Below are positions 60,988 to 64,000 of a DNA stretch of 64,000 nucleotides, in pieces. The DNA is from Fructilactobacillus myrtifloralis. Lineage in GTDB: Bacteria > Bacillota > Bacilli > Lactobacillales > Lactobacillaceae. The position numbers and the translations under genes were made by a program. The notes below the pieces were generated by a model. The model was not told where the DNA came from. It saw only the letters and a list, made by a program, of their open reading frames with translations, and made no database searches. Numbering within the stretch: the first letter of the stretch is position 1; each line of letters starts with the position of its first letter. The DNA is taken from assembly GCF_024029335.1 (NCBI RefSeq), contig NZ_CP097116.1:124001-188000 (forward strand). The letters run 5' to 3'.

Positions 60988-61839
60988 ATGGTGAAACTAA
61001 TTGACGGACGGCAAGTGGCACGGGTGCTGAATGCACAAACCCAGACCCGGGTGGCAGCGTTACGGAAGCAGGGAATTGTGCCCGGCTTAGCGGTGGTCTT
61101 AGTGGGCCACGACCAGGCTAGCGAACGGTACGTTCGGATGAAAGAAAAAAAGGCTCAGTCACTGGGAATTTATTCGGTGTTAAAGCAATTACCAGCGGAT
61201 AGCACGCAGGCAGAAGTGCTTCAGACCGTTACAGGATTGAATCAAGACCCTCGTATCACAGCCATTTTGGTGCAAGCTCCGCTTCCGCCCCAAATTGATG
61301 CGACCCAGGTGTTTGGCGCGATTGATCCGGCTAAAGATGTCGACGGCTTTCATCCAGAAAACGTCGGCAAATTGTACCTGAACCTTCCCGGACCCTATCC
61401 CGTGGCCTGCACGCCCCGTGGCATTATGACGTTGTTAGCAGCTAATCAGGTACCCTTGCAGGGGGCGAACGTCGTTGTGCTGGGTAAAAGTGCCATCGTG
61501 GGAAAACCGTTGGCAGCCCTATTACTGAATGCGGGGGCGACGGTTACGGTCTTACACAGTCAGACCAAGGAACGCGAGGCCTTTTTAAGTGCTGCCGACG
61601 TGGTGATTTCAGCGGTGGGGCAGGCCCATTTGTTAACTGATGCTGATTTTCAACCCCACACAACCGTGATTGACGTCGGTCAAAATTTAGATGAAAATGG
61701 CCGGCTAGTTGGGGATGTGGACTATTCCGAGGCATCTGTTAACATTGAGCAGATCACCCCGGTTCCCGGGGGAGTGGGACCCATGACGATTGCCACGTTA
61801 ATGCAACAAACGGTTGAGATGAGCGAATGGAGCAAGTAA
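60988..61839 (+). CDS. folD: Methylenetetrahydrofolate dehydrogenase/cyclohydrolase
   Basis: A 283-residue bifunctional enzyme interconverting methylene-, methenyl- and 10-formyl-THF with NADP. YVRMKEKKAQSLGI carries the conserved Lys, PLPPQID and KDVDGFHPEN the folate site, and VVVLGKSAIVGKPLA the nucleotide loop. ATG 60988 is 7 bases after GGGAGGG. It abuts xseA directly (stop and start adjoin). Confidence 0.96.
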   Translation: MVKLIDGRQVARVLNAQTQTRVAALRKQGIVPGLAVVLVGHDQASERYVRMKEKKAQSLGIYSVLKQLPADSTQAEVLQTVTGLNQDPRITAILVQAPLPPQIDATQVFGAIDPAKDVDGFHPENVGKLYLNLPGPYPVACTPRGIMTLLAANQVPLQGANVVVLGKSAIVGKPLAALLLNAGATVTVLHSQTKEREAFLSAADVVISAVGQAHLLTDADFQPHTTVIDVGQNLDENGRLVGDVDYSEASVNIEQITPVPGGVGPMTIATLMQQTVEMSEWSK

Positions 61840-63201
61840 ATGCAACATGAATATTTAACGGTAACGGCATTAAACCAATACATTAACCAAAAATTTGAAC
61901 GCGATCCTTATTTAAAACGAGTTTACCTGACGGGAGAAATCTCGAACTGGCGCAAGCGACCGGGCCATCAATATTTTAGCGTGAAAGATGATCAGTCCGT
62001 AATTAGTGCCGTGATGTGGAAGGGTCAGTTTGCCAAAATTAAATTCACCCCGGAAGAGGGGATGAAAGTCTTGATTACCGGACGGATTTCAACCTTTCCC
62101 CGGAGTGGACAATATCAAATCTACGTGGAGGGCATGGAGCCGGATGGAGTTGGAAATCTCTACATTGCCTACGAACAATTAAAGCAAAAATTATATCAAG
62201 CCGGCTTGTTTGATCCAGAACATAAGCAGGTCATTCCCCGGTATCCACAACGCATTGCGGTCATTACCTCACAGAGTGGGGCGGTAATCCGCGACATTAT
62301 TGACGCCGTCCGCAAACGCGATCCGAAAATTCAAATTGTCCTATTCCCGGCGGCCGTGCAGGGAGATAAAGCAGCCCCAGAAATTGTGCAACAAATTGAG
62401 CGGGTTAATCAGATCGGGGGCTTTGATACGCTGATTATTGGTCGGGGTGGAGGTTCGATCGAAGATTTGTGGCCCTTTAACGAGGAATCAGTGGCGCAAG
62501 CCATCTATGCGAGTCAGGTCCCAATTATTTCTTCGGTCGGTCATCAAACTGACAATACAATTGCTGATTTCGTGGCAGACATTCGCGCGTCAACTCCAAC
62601 CCAAGCGGGGGTGTTAGCCTCCCCGGTGTTGAGTGAGGTAATTGCACAGTTACGCACGGAACAGGCGGCGTTAGAAAGCAACATGAATCACATTCTCCGC
62701 TTGCAACAACAACGTTTAGACCAGTTGCAACAAACGTACGTCTTCCAACAGCCCCAGCGTTTATATGAGACGTACGTTCAGCAGTGTGATCAACTAACGG
62801 AGCGCTTGCAAGCGACAATGCAGCAACGCCTGACGCAGGAACAGAACCGGTTAAACTTAGCTACGAATAATCTCCGGTCCCATTCACCGCAAACCATGAT
62901 TCAAAGTAACCAGCGGGAACTAGCCTACCAAACCCAAAATTTACGCCAGGCGATTACCCAACTGGTCACCGAGGACCGAGACCGGTTAGCCAACCAGGTG
63001 GCCGCTCTCGATCATTTAAGTCCTCTGAAAATTATGAGTCGGGGTTACAGTCTGGTCCACGACCACCAAGATCAGTTGGTAACGACGATTGACCAGGTCC
63101 ACCCCGGTGAACAGGTCACCATTGATTTCAGCGATGGGACGGCGACGGCAGACGTAACTGAAGTTACTAAGAACAAAGGAGTTCACGATGGCAAACACTA
63201 A
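61840..63201 (+). CDS. xseA: Exodeoxyribonuclease VII large subunit
   Basis: A 453-residue subunit of the single-strand DNase. N-terminal OB fold ([20 protein letters not shown]), catalytic core with [33 protein letters not shown] and [19 protein letters not shown] (first ten shown as [10 protein letters not shown]), and a long Gln-rich coiled coil to the C-terminus. Start directly after folD; overlaps xseB by 14 bases. Confidence 0.95.
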   Translation: MQHEYLTVTALNQYINQKFERDPYLKRVYLTGEISNWRKRPGHQYFSVKDDQSVISAVMWKGQFAKIKFTPEEGMKVLITGRISTFPRSGQYQIYVEGMEPDGVGNLYIAYEQLKQKLYQAGLFDPEHKQVIPRYPQRIAVITSQSGAVIRDIIDAVRKRDPKIQIVLFPAAVQGDKAAPEIVQQIERVNQIGGFDTLIIGRGGGSIEDLWPFNEESVAQAIYASQVPIISSVGHQTDNTIADFVADIRASTPTQAGVLASPVLSEVIAQLRTEQAALESNMNHILRLQQQRLDQLQQTYVFQQPQRLYETYVQQCDQLTERLQATMQQRLTQEQNRLNLATNNLRSHSPQTMIQSNQRELAYQTQNLRQAITQLVTEDRDRLANQVAALDHLSPLKIMSRGYSLVHDHQDQLVTTIDQVHPGEQVTIDFSDGTATADVTEVTKNKGVHDGKH

Positions 63202-63481
63202 ACCTACTTTTGAAGAGAACATGCAACATTTAGAACAAATTGTGCAAGAATTACAGGCCGGCAACGTTCCGCTTGAAAAGGCCCTGAGCGAATTTCAAAC
63301 GGGCGTTAAATTAAGTCAAACGATGCAAAAAACGCTCCAAAATGCAGAAGATACGCTGACCAAGATGATGACTCCGGACGGAGAAGAAGTTCCGTTTAAG
63401 CGGGATAAGGGTTATGAAGCCCAAGCAGAGCAAACCGATCAGCAAGCTGAGCAACAATCAGATCAGGATCTGCCTTTCTAA
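63188..63481 (+). CDS. xseB: Exodeoxyribonuclease VII small subunit
   Basis: A 97-residue helical partner of Xse[21 protein letters not shown] and [15 protein letters not shown] are the family core, followed by an acidic, Gln-rich tail. AAAGGAG precedes the ATG. Its stop codon and the start of the next gene share bases (TAATG). Confidence 0.95.
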   Translation: MANTKPTFEENMQHLEQIVQELQAGNVPLEKALSEFQTGVKLSQTMQKTLQNAEDTLTKMMTPDGEEVPFKRDKGYEAQAEQTDQQAEQQSDQDLPF

Positions 63482-64000
63482 TGAATGCGGACGAAAACAC
63501 CCTAACCAACTTTACGGAACAGTATCGGCCACAAATTGAACAGACCCTGGCGACGATTGTGCAACAAGAGGCCAGTCAGCCGACGTTGCAGCAGTCGGAA
63601 GCTTATTCATTACTAGCCGGAGGGAAACGGTTACGTCCGTTGTTAACGTTGGCGACGCTCCGGAGTTTAGGTCAGCCGATTCTGCATGCCCAACTTGTGG
63701 CCAGTACCGCTGTGGAATTGGTGCACACGTACTCACTGATCCATGACGATTTACCAGCTATGGATGATAGTGATCTACGTCGCGGTAAGGCTGCGAGTCA
63801 CAAACGGTTTGGGGAAGCCCAGGCCATTTTGGCTGGCGATGGACTCCTAACGGATGCCTTTGCCGTGTTAAGTAAGTGTGGTTTACCAGCGGAGCAAACG
63901 ACGGCACTGGTTGGGCAGCTGGCGACGGCAGCGGGCTCGCACGGCATGGTGGCCGGACAAATGTTGGACATTGAAGCCACGGGCACGTCGTTAGCGCTAG
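63481..64000 (+). CDS. ispA: Farnesyl/geranyl diphosphate synthase, partial (cut by window end)
   Basis: The first 173 residues of a trans-prenyl diphosphate synthase that condenses isopentenyl diphosphate units for undecaprenyl and other isoprenoids. GGKRLRPLLTLATL and the first Asp-rich motif LIHDDLPAMDDSDLRRG (DDxxxxD with RRG) are present, as is GDGLLTDAF. The second Asp motif lies beyond the window. xseB-ispA order is standard in Firmicutes. Confidence 0.93.
   Translation, partial: MNADENTLTNFTEQYRPQIEQTLATIVQQEASQPTLQQSEAYSLLAGGKRLRPLLTLATLRSLGQPILHAQLVASTAVELVHTYSLIHDDLPAMDDSDLRRGKAASHKRFGEAQAILAGDGLLTDAFAVLSKCGLPAEQTTALVGQLATAAGSHGMVAGQMLDIEATGTSLAL

Noticed and set aside
1-64000. 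Mobile elements, prophage, CRISPR or defence systems
   Set aside because: No transposase, integrase, spaced repeats, Cas or restriction-like genes; all regions fit conserved core order.

Overview
The window is an ordinary, gene-dense chromosomal segment from a Gram-positive, low-to-moderate-GC bacterium of the Lactobacillaceae (Lactobacillales). Evidence: gene order matches Bacillus/Lactobacillus core blocks (yqeG-yqeH-yhbY-nadD-yqeK-rsfS, ytpP-ytpR-sftA-murC, polA-mutM-coaE-nrdR-dnaB-dnaI-thrS, rplU-prp-rpmA), aminoacyl-tRNA synthetase genes have T-box leaders, ribosome binding sites are strong AGGAGG types, and a cell-wall cassette (murE, D-aspartate ligase, aspartate racemase) points to L-Lys-D-Asp peptidoglycan, as in many lactobacilli. 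I cannot name genus or species from sequence alone. I see no prophage, insertion sequence, plasmid gene, CRISPR array, toxin-antitoxin or defence island.

Layout. 1-5 kb: tRNA-Leu, an OhrR-like MarR regulator, the Lys/D-Asp wall cassette, a small membrane protein. 5-10 kb: tRNA-Gly, T-box-argS, phenolic acid decarboxylase, a class A penicillin-binding protein. 10-18.5 kb: yheA-yhaO-yhaN converging on prsA, then hit divergent from ecsA-ecsB-trmB. 18.4-23.6 kb: a small membrane-anchored unknown, then ytpP-ytpR-sftA-murC. 23.6-34.1 kb: DNA repair and primosome operon, T-box-thrS, leader-infC-rpmI-rplT. 34.1-40.5 kb: ribosome-assembly/NAD/tRNA cluster yqeG to rpmF. 40.5-44 kb: gshA behind a long structured leader, a Bax-inhibitor-1 protein, yidC. 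44.1-50.8 kb: ysgA, an HD protein, an HxlR regulator, T-box-pheST, udk, greA. 50.9-56.2 kb: a class B PBP, rpmG, folate salvage, rhomboid, yqgQ-glcK, a rhodanese-like protein. 56.2-64 kb: a tiny DUF3042 gene, miaA with a coupled unknown, tRNA-Arg, L21 leader-rplU-prp-rpmA, efp, yqhY-nusB, folD-xseA-xseB and the start of the farnesyl diphosphate synthase gene, cut by the window edge.

Functionally the window is mostly translation (three tRNAs, three synthetases, IF3, EF-P, ribosomal proteins and assembly factors), envelope growth (MurE, MurC, two PBPs, PrsA, YidC, D-Asp bridge) and DNA replication/repair (Pol I, Fpg, DnaB/DnaI, ExoVII, YhaN/YhaO, SftA). Most gene-to-gene junctions overlap or abut, so operons are long. 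No gene-free stretch exceeds 300 bases once RNA leaders are counted; the longest (40431-40707) holds a terminator, a strong promoter and the gshA leader.

I did not find an obviously new multi-gene system. The best leads for something undescribed are the structured leader of gshA, an inverted repeat over the folD promoter, an apparently degenerate dUTPase-like gene fused translationally to miaA, and an orphan OhrR-like regulator with a dyad upstream.
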